Source: Mesotaenium endlicherianum (lineage: Eukaryota; Streptophyta; Zygnematophyceae; Zygnematales; Mesotaeniaceae). Taken from it: 64,000 nt of DNA. The position numbers and the translations under genes were made by a program. Positions 21,400 to 32,616 of this stretch are shown here, in pieces (positions within the stretch are counted from its first letter, which is position 1; each line of letters begins with the position of its first letter). The stretch lies in NCBI GenBank assembly GCA_009602735.1, contig WELA01000694.1, forward strand, positions 456,986-520,985, written 5' to 3'. Under the pieces are notes generated by a model. The model searched no databases, was not told the DNA's origin, and worked only from the letters and a program-made list of their open reading frames with translations.

Positions 21400-24131
21400 A
21401 GGCCTTCTGAGATATCTGGCTGAGGCCTTCTGGGATAGACCCGCTCAAGCAGGCAGGCAGGCAGGCAGGCAGGCTGGGGCACTTCAAAAGGAGATGCTGA
21501 GAAGCCAGAGCACTTCACTTCACTTGTACCAGTATTAATCCAGGTTTACAACACATCGCGCGGGGGGGAATGAGAGAAGCCAGAGGTTGTCTCGAAGAGC
21601 TAACGAGGCCTCTGATTTTTCGAGTAGTTTTTTCTTGAGTTTTGCATTGGGGGATAGCCAAGCCAATCCCTTTGTAGGTAATGGTGGGTAAAGTAGTTGA
21701 TGGATAATTGTCGCATCTGACGATCCAAGGTTGAGACATTTTAGTGTCCTCGTGACAGGTGTGTCGGGGTTGGTCAATTTATATTCATTCTTTTATTCAC
21801 TTCTTTCCTGCCACGGCCAGCAGGTACTCCGCACACGTAGCTACATTCTCAGAATCACATCTGTAGAGACTGTCACCATTTCAGTGACAGCCGGCACACC
21901 CTACAGGGCAGGCACTTGGGAGCAGTGCAGAGCTATGGTACACCTATTCCATTCATTTGATAAACATTTGACATCTCTCTCTCTAGCAATTTTGCCGGGG
22001 ATTGACTGTGTATAGTAAAAGCTCTGTGCTTTGGGTGACATTTAGCGACCGGTTTTTGTTGGTGCACTTTTGAAGGTGTCTGTACTTATTATCCTTCAAT
22101 GATCAGTTTCTTTCTCTTTGTGTCCCGAGTTGCTTTCTGTTTCAGCCAGCTATGGTTGGTGAGGGTTATTTGCTTCGCAACTTTTAGTGCTAAAGCTAAT
22201 GTCATGCACCCTGTAATCTTCACACTTATGATGAGAGCCCATGTTTGGTGTAGTCATGTACCTTGCTTGCATGCTGGTGGAAATGAGAAACACCAGGGAC
22301 TTTGATAATCAGGGTGTTGAACAAGTGTGACGAGTTGGACTCTCTGTTTTTGTGGATGTTTGCATGGAAAGAGTAGAACTTAAGATGCTTGAAAGAATGG
22401 AAGAACCCCTGAATTGGAACCTGCTTGGGCTGAAGAGCATAGACTTATGCGTACAAGTTCTAGGGACTCCTCGCGATTGCTAAGCACAACATACAAGAAT
22501 TACATTCAGAGTGGACTACTTTCTTCAGCACTAGTCCTTGAAACCATCCACATTTGGAATAGGAGTAGCGCTTGAGCTTCCCGTGATGGCAGTAATTGTT
22601 TCAAAAAGGCAAGAAAAGCATGACTTTTGAACAGAGGATGGTCTGTGCACAGGACTGCTTTAATGAAAATTTCAATTCTGCAAAAGAGTGTACACATTGT
22701 ATATGGAGTAGCATAGCTATACATCTGAACATTTGTACATTTGTGTGCATGCATGTTCACATGAATGTGTTTGCATAACCGCAAGTTTTCACAGAAGTTC
22801 ATGTTTCTCATGAGAATAATTACGAATCATCACTCTCATCTGATGCTAATGAACACGTAGTCATGTTCAATAACACATGCATTTCAAGAAGGCTAGTTGC
22901 TTGTTCAAGATGTGTCATGTTTTTAAGATAATGCACTTTGTTCTCAACCTTGGACAGTGAAAGCGTTAGAAAGGGTTTAAGAAGCTGAACAAATCTGGAC
23001 AAGCGATATCGGCCTTGTTTATTATTTGACCAGCGACAGCCCATGCACACGTAAAATTCAACATCTAGAGTTACTTTCAGCATCTTGGTAGCCATACATA
23101 ACTCTTACCCAGTGGCAGCTCCTCGCTTATTGTCTTACACACCTCAAAGAAGTACTGCACCATTTTGATGTCCAAAATGCTTGGTGGATGCTTGGGATTA
23201 GAGTAAGTCGGGCACTGTGCAGAAGTGACTTGTTTGCACCTCTCATCAAGGTCGCATTTTGTTGAAGGCTAGAAAGTGCAACTTCCTGAAACTTCTGCAG
23301 GCGAGGCTCAAGTCTTCATAACTTGAATCGAGACAAGCGTTGATAATCTCAGCAGATACATACGGGTAACTTTGAATGTTTAGAATTCCATTAGACTGCA
23401 AGCCATCCCCCCAGCTTCTGCCGTACAAGAAGAAAATAGTGAGAGTTAATGCCATACATGCCGTATGGACGCAACTCCCAACATTTTCTTGCCAGGCTTA
23501 TACAAGCTTCGATATCCCCACAACTTATATGGCCGTAGGTCTCTTTCTGCGGCTCAACCTAGACGACTCAAGAGAACATTATCGACATCTAAGTAGGGAG
23601 TATCTATGTAAAATAATGCTTTACACCACTGCCATACGAAGACCCTGGTAAAGTACACAATCTTTCTTACTCACCAGGATCAAGAATGATGCACCACCTT
23701 AGGCCCAGACATTGGAAACTGAGGTCCACCAAGTTGCTCTTACCGAGCACCATACAGTTACCACCCTACCTTCCACTGACTGGGCCAACCCTTCACGTTC
23801 TTGCACATTGCTCCACCCTCCGGATTGTAAATGCTCTACTCACCTACATGCTTTCTGCTCTGAGGACTAACTCCTAATTTGGGTCGTATAAAGGACACCT
23901 ACTCTGCCCAGCTTTGCTGAGCAATAAATATAGCACACGTCACCCCCCAATAATTAACTCCTCAGGCATTTTCGCCTGGAAGCTCCTTGTCAACGCCGTC
24001 AAGCCATGGAGGGTGACCAGGTCAATCAGAGTTGACTGTTACCAACCGCGGCTGCCCAGGTTGACCAATGCCTCTCTGTGGACATTGGGCCTTGCCTAGG
24101 GGCAGCTAGGGGTAAACAGGGGTGAACATGG
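21400..24131. other. Intergenic between two convergent host genes; no gene seen
   Basis: The beta-helix gene and the fucosyltransferase-like gene converge here. At 21449-21473 there is a short AGGC tetranucleotide run, probably in the 3' UTR. The rest is AT-rich with only short open frames. At 23.5-24.0 kb a stretch with GTATAAAGGAC and GAGCAATAAATA looks faintly like an LTR, but I found no partner copy. Confidence 0.4.
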
Positions 24132-27100
24132 TCATATCCCACTCCACCTCCATGTGTCCCCAAGAATAGCAAGCTTGGTAGGCTCGTCAGGCTCGCATTT
24201 GTCAACCCACCGGTTAGCCGGCCACCCATCGGCGTTCCTGGACTGCATGTAGATGGTCATAGGCTTCATGGCATAGAAGGCTGCCGTCTTGGAGAACCCG
24301 GACTCGGTGATGACAAAAAGGTCGCAGTGTGAGAGGAGCGACCACTCCGCCACTGACGACTGGATGGCCTGGACCCTCAGGCTGTCATCTCCTATGAGCT
24401 GATTGTGCAGGGGCTCGATGTCTGTTGTCATAATCTGCGAGGGAGGGGAGGGAGGAACAGAAGAAACAAAGAGAGACAAAAGGCGCTTGAGTTCCACTTC
24501 GTGACAACAGGCAGGCATGGCTAGCTAGCGACAATGGCGAGAGGGACTCACATCGCAGGCAAGAGAATGTTCTTCTTGCCCATCATTAATCAGGTTGGCT
24601 GGCACACAGTGCATGGCTCTCCAAAGCCAGGGCAAAACATATAGAATGCGTCATTGCCGTGAACGTGTCCCACCCACAAGTCAAGACCAGCAGAAACCTT
24701 TATTTCGTAAAATTCTTGTTACTGTAAAGCTTGTGTGATGCTGTCTTCCGCTCATTCGTCTACCAATGGTATAACTTGCGGCTGGGGCTCCAGCAAGAGC
24801 TGAGGAAGACGCACAAGCAGTTGCACACTCCGTAAGTAGCTCAATATACAGAAAGCCACACTTGAATGCGTGAGCGCGGGCACGAATGCGTACCTTGTCC
24901 CCATAGGCCTCCTTGGCGGCCTGCTTCAAGTGGCTGGAGCTGCTGGTGAGGAGCCACACCACCTTCTGAGAAGGGGGGAACCAGAAGTCGGTCAACTTCT
25001 GCACGCGCGCAACGTTGGGAGACAACACAAGCACAAGGACATCGGTCAGTGCATGGTTGCAGAAGATCAGACTCCCTAGGGATTGTTGTGAGTTTGGGTC
25101 GAAGTAGCTGACCAGCGACTCTGAAATTGAAGCCGGCCACATTGCAGCCGGACAGACTGTGCATGTTTGGGGGCATTAAAACTAGGGACTCAGTCTCAGT
25201 CTGCCCCAAGCACTCCAGCTGCGAGAGTCTGGACCCGGCCTCTGGTGAGCGGAAGACTTCAAAAATGCGACACGGGTCCGGGTGCTCAAAATGGCCTCGG
25301 CAGACGTCCTCTGACACACCTCAGCAGGAGGTTTCGAGCGATCAGAGCCCAGGCTAATGGAAGACCCACATTCCCCCAAAAAATGAAGTTTCTACTGTGA
25401 GGCCAGCCACATCGTGTGCGCAAAGCTGCGCAGGCAAAGAAGGACACAACACGAGCACAGTGTATGTGCTGTGCCTCTCACCGTAGCGCAGTTGAAGAGC
25501 TTCTCGGTGCCTTGCATGAGCTGCTCCTGCGCCTCCACGACAGCTGTCTTGTTCGCCTTGTCCACCCACGAGAACTTGTCGCCCGCCCTGGCATGGATGC
25601 AGATGCTGGAGGTCTTGGGGGCCTCCAGCTGCTTAATGTAGGGCTCCACCATCTGTCGGACCTCGGGCTTTAGCCTGCAGGGTGGTCAAGCGTTGCTTAC
25701 GCCGTCAGTCGGGGGAAAAGAAAGCAGCTGGTGCCAATGCCTGAGGGGCGCATGCCTGCCAAGTTTTGTTTATTTCTGATGCTGCTGTGAGGGGGTTCAT
25801 GCAGACTGGGGGGGTCGGAAAAACATGCACTCGTGACAGGAAGGTCAGCACTCATAGCAGGAAGGTTGGCGCAAGCATTTCTGTCGAGCTGTCGACCAAG
25901 CTATCGTAAGGCCGTCGCATGGCCAGCCCCATGGCTGCCATGCAACACACCATTTTGTGCCACACTCTTTTGCATCCCACATGGGGACCAGATATAGCAT
26001 GGTGTGGAAAGATGCAGATGGCAGGTTCATTTATGTGACAGCCCGACATGCAATGTCAAATCTCTTGCTCTTGCGGATGCAAGACGCATCAACATATCTG
26101 CATGCCTTTTCATACAACGACACCACGTCCATGCCCTTCCACGCAAGGACACCACCACGGGACTGGCGCCAGGCTATGCACGCTCACAAGAGCCCCCCCA
26201 GAGATCCACAATCCTGACCCTTCTCTTACCGCATGAGAAAGCGCAGCAGGCAGCCGAAGGCGTAGGGCTGCTTGAGCCCCATCTCGGCCAGCTTGTCCTT
26301 CCAAGGTCCGCTCTCCGTCAGCAGCTTGGTGGTGATGCCCCTGTTCCAGTTCACCAGGATGTTGCCGGCGACGTCGAGCATCTCGAACCCAGCCTGGATC
26401 GTATTCTTGCCCTTGGGCACCTTGTCGTGGAGGTTGAGCAGGATGATGTCCTGGGGCTTGTAGGGGCGGTACACACCGAGCCGCCCGAGCCGGCGGTTGG
26501 CCTTAAGCTTCACGTCGGGCGAGAGGCGCCAGTCGATCGCGTTGGGCTCGAAGACGCTGTCGGCATAGGGCCAGTTCACGACGAAGGCGCGCTTGGTGAG
26601 GATGCTGACGAGGAACGTCGACACCATGCCCAGCAGGATGTCGCCCACACCGCCGCAGTCCTGGAACTTGGGGTCGCACGAGAACGTGAGGAAGCGCTGC
26701 GTGCCCGTGGCCTTGCTGTCGGCTCGCAGCGACTCCTGGAGCTTGGTGTACTCTTGCTGCCAGCTGCCGCAGACCTCGCTCATGTGGATGTCCTCGTTGC
26801 TGTCGGCGTCGAGGCCGTCAAACGGGTGCCGCTTCCACTTCGGCTTCGCATCCTGCACTCTCTCACGACAGAGCAATGTTTAGTGGGGGTCCGTCGCAGC
26901 AGAACCCACATGCAGGCCTTTATATTGCTTAAGGATGGAGACATTCCATGTGACTCTGATGAATGGCTCCAAGAACAAAACTTGCATGCATGTGTCTTGT
27001 GTGCGGGGTTTCATCTGACATGTTATGTGTGAGGGATCATGGGGTAGGGATGCTTAGTGTGCAGTGGAGGGGCGATATGATGTGTACCTGCACATCTGCT

Positions 27101-28088
27101 ACCAGGTTCAGTATGGCGGCATTTCCTCCCTTAGTCGCATTTGCCAGCTCGGCAATTTGTTGAGATAATGCAAGAGCCTCCTTCTTCTCAGCTGCTATCT
27201 TGGCCTCGAGAGCAAGGCTCTCGCTCTCCAGCGCATCCTTCCGTTTCTGCCACTTGGCCTCCTCATTCTGACTCTTCTTTTCCCACTGGATTGCGAGCTT
27301 CCTATGCCTGCTGGCAGCTCTCAGCCACTCCAGAGCTTCCACCTGGCTCTCGTTCTTCTTCGACCTGAGCTCAATCACTTTGGACTGAAGGAACTGCACC
27401 TTACTCGCTACTTCACCCAATGCAGCAGCATCAACCCCTGCCATATCTGTGAAATTGCCCAGTCCTTCGTCTCCAACATACTCTAGTTCTACCACCGGCC
27501 GTAGTCGAGAGTCCTCAAGAAGCTCTGCAGAGTCGGAGTCTTCCACAGTGAGCCTCTGTCGCATCCCCAAGGCAAGAGGCTGCAGAAGCAGTATACCTTT
27601 TTGCAGAGTGGTCTGCGCACATCATAATGCCAATGCTTTCGATTTATTTTTTTGCAACGACATGGCTATGGAAGGTAACAACATACAGTAGAGAAGTAAT
27701 GCAGAGATTGTAGACGTCAAAACATGAAGGTACAGACTCTAGCTGTACCCCGGACCACATCTACAGAGACCGAAGCATTCACTACTGAACTTATCACAGT
27801 ATAGACAACAGAGTATATAGTGAAGAGAAGCGTAAATTGAATTAAGGTGAACGGTTGGATGATTCTATGATTATTCACCTTCTCGGAAGGATCTGCGGAT
27901 TGATTCAGGAGCCATCGTAGTTCTGCATACTGACTTTGCAGCATGTAGCAGGCGCCCAACAGAAGAACTGTGGCCACTAGAGAGTATTGTAGCACTTGAT
28001 GACAAGCACTACGCGATCTTTTTCCTGCTCCCCCCTTCTGCTTTCTAACTGCCTTCTCCACTGGACCCTCATCAAGCAGTATGCTCAT
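24132..28088 (-). CDS. Type II membrane fucosyltransferase-like glycosyltransferase
   Basis: Six minus-strand exons with GT-AG borders join in phase to 641 residues: 28088-27879, 27579-27088, 26852-26230, 25674-25482, 24998-24894 and 24434-24132. The ATG at 28088 is the first in the frame. Residues 35-50 form a hydrophobic signal anchor after a basic cytosolic tail (AVRKQKGGAGKRSR). Residues about 118-215 are a charged coiled-coil stem. The catalytic region has CGGVGD (300-305), the HARAGD loop (469-474) and SGFSKTAAF (586-594). The HxRxGD-like loop and the SxF end motif are shared by alpha-1,2/alpha-1,6/O-fucosyltransferase superfamily members, which bind GDP-fucose. Golgi location and transfer of fucose to wall or secreted glycans are therefore inferred. 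The acceptor is unknown. Coding exons are GC-rich, introns less so, and no defect is seen. Confidence 0.8.
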
Positions 28089-29255
28089 GACGACCGGATT
28101 TCTATGGTTATGCCTCACCCAGTGCTGCTTCGCCTCTTATTCCAGCCAACGGATCGAAGTGCACACAGATAGCAGGCCGAGACTTCTATGCCTGGTTAAT
28201 GCTCACAGGTGCCTCGTTAACAGTCTGTAGCACGAAAGCAACGCTATAACTGTGGCTGGGCTGTCTTGGGCCTTTACGTTGGACTTAAAATGCGTGGTGA
28301 CGTAGTTTTATATCCAAGTAAGTGTGAGAATATGTATCATAAGTTGTCTTCTGAGCAACTCTGAGACAGTGAATGCAAGTGATTGTCATGGCCCATGGGC
28401 ATGACACTCAAGCTCCTGTGTGGGGTATTATCTCGTCCGACAGATTCAGCCGTATACCAAGTTCTCAGCAGTTCTCAGCCTTGTTTGCTCCGCGATCAAA
28501 AACGGCTGGCGGAAACAAAATTGCCCTGGGCCACCAACAGATGCTCTGAGATATTGGAGTCAAACCGAAGTGAACCGCCGATGATGGCTGATGACAGCTG
28601 ATGACCCACTTGCTGTCGCTCAGCACCTGATCTCCAGTCAAGAAGGATGTACAAAAGTCAAAGAAGCTCTCCTGGGCCAAAAAAAGGTGGCCCCAATTTT
28701 GCAGGTCCGGACGAGCACCTTCGAGGACGCTGACTATCACGATTCACAACTTTGCAATGTATCACTTGCTGACAAAATGAGGCCAAACTGGCCAGAACTG
28801 ATACAGGGCCCGGTGTTACCTGGGGCAACCCCGGTGCGCGGTGCTGTGCGGTCGAGCGCGGCCAGATGGGAGTGCACAAACCTGATACAAACTGGTATAA
28901 ACTGGTAGTTGGATGCTCTTGCTCGCTCGTGTGAGAGTCTCAGTGCTCATGGGCACTTCGTGGAACATTATGGTGCTTCACTGTGCTTCATCACTGTTCA
29001 CATCGATCTCATCTTTGGCCGACAAACGCAATGGTTCGGCACTGTTTCGCCCAGTTTCAACAAGTAATCCTATTTGACCACATTAAAAGCACGCAAAAGG
29101 CAACGGATGTCCCTAAGCACCGTTGACCTTTCAAAGCTTACGATTCCAAAAGTGCGAGGTTGCGGCAACTGTCATTACAATTAAGACGTTCGCGCGCGTT
29201 TCAGGAAAAAGTTGTCGGACGTCGGAATCGCGTGACTCGTGCTCCAATGCACCAG
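28089..29255. other. 5' flank of the fucosyltransferase-like gene, no gene seen
   Basis: Presumed promoter and 5' UTR side of the minus-strand gene. No TATA box or other site could be assigned with confidence, and there is no coding exon in either strand. Confidence 0.35.
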
Positions 29256-30252
29256 GGGCAAATTACAAAACTAGCACTATGTTTCTTTTATCTCAAATCA
29301 TTTCAAAATCTAGCACTCTAAGTTTAGTTGTTACAAAACTAGCCCTCGCACATGTAAGGCGATTCCTCGTAGGACTTACACGAATAAATGACGTGCAACA
29401 CAAATTCGCACGCAACCCTACCTGACACTCCACTTCTCTCTTTCGGTTCCAAGATTCTCCACAACCATTTTCTAGCTGCCCAAACTGCCCCAACCTCTAT
29501 CTTGAAGTTTAGCCGCTCAGCCGCGTCTGCCTTACTGAGCTCGGCCTGCCCGCTCTCGTACTCGCGTAAGAGTTTGCATGTAATGGAGCTAGTTCGATCG
29601 CTGTGAGTTGACTTGCTACGCTAGCAGCTAGTACTAGTACGATTGAGTTGCTTGCGATTGAGCTGCTCGCCACCCGATGGGAGCTCGCTAGGGCCTCCTT
29701 GACTCCCCTCCTTTTTCTCGACCATTGTTTGCAAATTTGCAAACACACTACGTCTCTATTTTGTAATTCCCTGTGATGCGCTAACAAGCGTTGTTGTGCG
29801 CCTGTTGAGCGTCTCTATTTTAAACTACCCTGTGATGCGCTAACAAGCGTTGTTGTATGCCTGTTCTTGTTGTATTCCTGACATATGTCGTCGTGCCTAG
29901 CTATGCAGGCTAATCTATTGCCTTGCTATGTCTCCGCGCCTAAGTATAGCAGCTTATGGATAGGTCCTACTGCAAAGGTACAAATAATACCTATGAATCA
30001 ATTTTTTGGCGTCTTTGGGCAGTTTGGTTCGTGAATGTGGGTCAGTTAGAAAATGGTGCTAGAAGGTTTTGGAAAAGAAAGAGATAAGTGGTGCGTAAGG
30101 TAGGCTCGCGTGCAAATTCGTGTGGCACGTCATTTATTTGTGTGAGGCCTACGTGGAATCGCCTTACATGTGCGTGTGCTAGTTCTGAATGAAACTTCGA
30201 GTGCTCAATTTGAAATAAACAAAACTTCAGGTGCTAGTTTTGTAATTTGACC
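29256..30252 (+). mobile_element. Foldback MITE-like element, copy 1
   Basis: The ends are inverted repeats of about 230 bp. The left end reads GGGCAAATTACAAAACTAGCAC and the right end is its reverse complement with minor changes (GTTTTGTAATTTGACC). Inside both arms is a TCGCACATGTAAGGCGATTCC-like block and a CACGAATAAATGACGTG-like block. The centre carries AGCTCGGCCTGCCCGCTCTC. It is non-coding. A second copy lies inverted at 31030-31877. Confidence 0.75.
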
Positions 30253-31029
30253 TTCAAGCTCACAAAACGTGCTCCGGCTTTTGTTAGGACCAAATGCCCC
30301 AAAGTACGTATTTTGCAAAATTTTATTTGGGACGAGTGCGCCCAAAGCACCCGGTTGTTGTTATCGGGAAGATTGGCCCAAAAAGTTGGCCGAATTTAAC
30401 CACACGGATTGCAACACCATGGAGAAAGGTGGCCGATGGCTGCAGGTGGAAAACATGAAATGTAGTGGGATGCGCTAGAACAGATGCTTATACTATTAAT
30501 ATGGTAGAATAATTGGTAATTTCGATCTTTGTTGAACTAGATTTGTCGTTTGTATCGCAAATAGCCTCCTCACGCAACCTATAATTCCTCGCGAATTGCG
30601 ACTACAAGCTCCATAAATGGCAGATGGCAACACATGTATTCTTTCATGTGAAGGATTTGCATGTCGCTTGAAACATGCTCGGAGGTGTCCGGAGGTCTTT
30701 GTGTTGGATATTGCTTTTTGGTGGTTGTAAGCAGGTCGTGACTCGTAATATGTCACTTTTTGTATCAAATGTGTTTGATGACGAAGTCTCACGTAGTGCT
30801 ATATATAGATTTTTAACAGATACTAATTTAAAGTAACACAAGCTCTATTCTTCTCGTGTCTAAAGCTGCTTCTTCTTTCATGTAACAATAATCCAAAATA
30901 CCAGGTAGATGAAGAGCGCCATACATTTATTTTGAAATGCGCACGGAAAGAGGAAGAAAAGGGGGTGTCCGACCTACTTTCGTGTCGATTAAACACAAAC
31001 CCATTGACGTGTTGACACGATAATAACTA
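30253..31029. other. AT-rich spacer between the two MITE copies
   Basis: No gene, RNA or clear repeat is recognised in this stretch. Confidence 0.35.
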
Positions 31030-31877
31030 GGGACAAATTACAAAACTAGCACTCAGAGTTTCGTTCATTACAAAATCTAACACATAAAGTTTTGTTTATT
31101 ACAAAATTAGCACTTGCACATGTAGGGGGAGTCCACGTAGACCTCACACAAATAAATGACATGTCACACGAATTTGCAGGCAACCCTACCTAACACACCA
31201 CTTCTCTTTTTTGTTCCACAATCACTTTACTAACTGACCCACCTTCACAAAGAGAACTCTCCAGAGACGCCACAAAATTGGTCCACAGCTATTTTTTAAA
31301 CCTTTGCAACAGCACGTAACCTGCTACACGTAGGCGTGTAGACAAAGCAATATTTAGGCTGCATAGCTAGGCACAACGACATATGGCAGGCATACAACAA
31401 CAGGAATACAAGAACGCTTATTAGCACATTACAGGCAAGCATAAAATAGAGACGCTAGTGTGTTCCCAAATTTGCAAATAATGGTCGAGAGAAAGGAGGG
31501 GAGTAAGGGAGGCCCTAGCGAGCTCTTATCGGGTGGCGAGCAGCTCAATGGCGAGCAACTCAATCATACGGGTTGCTAGCGTAGCAAGTCAACCCACAGC
31601 GATCGAACTACCTCAAATACATGCAAAATTATTAAGCGAGTACGAGAGCGGACAGGCCAGCTCAGTAAGGCAGACGCGGCTGAGCTTAGGCAAAATTGCA
31701 AGATCGAGGCTGGGGCAACTTGGGTCAGTTAGAAAAGTGGTTGTGGAAACTTTTGGAACCGAAAGAGAGAAATAGTGTGTTAGGTAGGCTCGCGTGCAAA
31801 TTCGTGTGGCACGTCATGTATTCATGTAAGGTCTACGTGGACTAGCCTTACATGTGCGAGTGCTAGTTTTGCAATTA
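31030..31877 (-). mobile_element. Foldback MITE-like element, copy 2 (inverted relative to copy 1)
   Basis: It has the same long inverted arms as copy 1 (GGGACAAATTACAAAACTAGCAC at the left, AGTGCTAGTTTTGCAATTA at the right). The central block is the reverse complement of that of copy 1 (GAGAGCGGACAGGCCAGCTC). The right terminus is shortened. Non-coding. Confidence 0.75.
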
Positions 31878-31912
31878 GTTTGAAAAACACTTCTAGATGT
31901 GTAGTGGAATAC

Positions 31913-32033
31913 ATCAATTTTTACCATCGATTTGCGCCACTATACCAACTTTAACAATCGATTTGTGCAAGCTGGACAGAAATATATAGATTCTGCCAAT
32001 TTGGACAAAAAGGCCATTTTTCGTCTCGAACAC
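31913..32033 (-). repeat. Inverted-repeat arm that serves as an empty-site copy
   Basis: The reverse complement of this stretch matches the two flanks of the DNMT-gypsy element joined together: left flank 32544-32616 and right flank 52874-52918, with CAAA present only once. It thus shows what the target looked like before insertion. The repeat family itself is unidentified and non-coding. Confidence 0.8.
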
Positions 32034-32543
32034 CTCAGGATATAAAGCAATAAGAACACGGGCTTTTCTTATCGCTAGGTCCAATCAGCAAGCTTGTGTA
32101 AGATAGGCTTGACACGAATAAATGAGGGTATGAAATCGTTGCTCTTAATGTACGCTTTTTGTTTTTGAGGAGAGAATCTTGGCTTTTTAGACAAAAGTTT
32201 TGAAGGGATATTAATCTGAAATTGAATCCAAAAGTTGAAGGACTGAAGGGGAGGGCCGAAAAAGCTTGGGCTTGCAAAAGAAACGCTATAAGATCCGCGG
32301 TTTAGAGTTTATGGTAAAGATGTAAAGATTTATGCTTGCAAAATTTTTAGAATTTCAAAAGAAATGAAAATAGCTGCTCGTATAGGTCACTGAAATTAGC
32401 CACATGGTCACTTCACTTTTTTGCTTAGAAAAGGCTGTCAAAAGACATTCGTGTGGAGATAGTTTGCACGACTTATACGAGATAACTTAAAGTGCTCGAT
32501 GACACTCGCTACAACGTAAACAGTGAGAAAGCAGCAAAAAAAA
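32034..32543. other. AT-rich spacer between inverted arms
   Basis: Sequence between the two arms of the inverted repeat into which the large element jumped. No gene is seen. Confidence 0.35.
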
Positions 32544-32616
32544 GTTCAGGACGAAAAAGTGGCGTTTTTGTCTAAATTGGCAGAATTTGTATTTATTTAT
32601 GTCCAGTTTGAACAAA

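Noticed and set aside
23500-24110. Possible LTR with a TATA-like box and a polyadenylation-like signal
   Set aside because: No second copy, TG...CA ends or target duplication could be found in the window.
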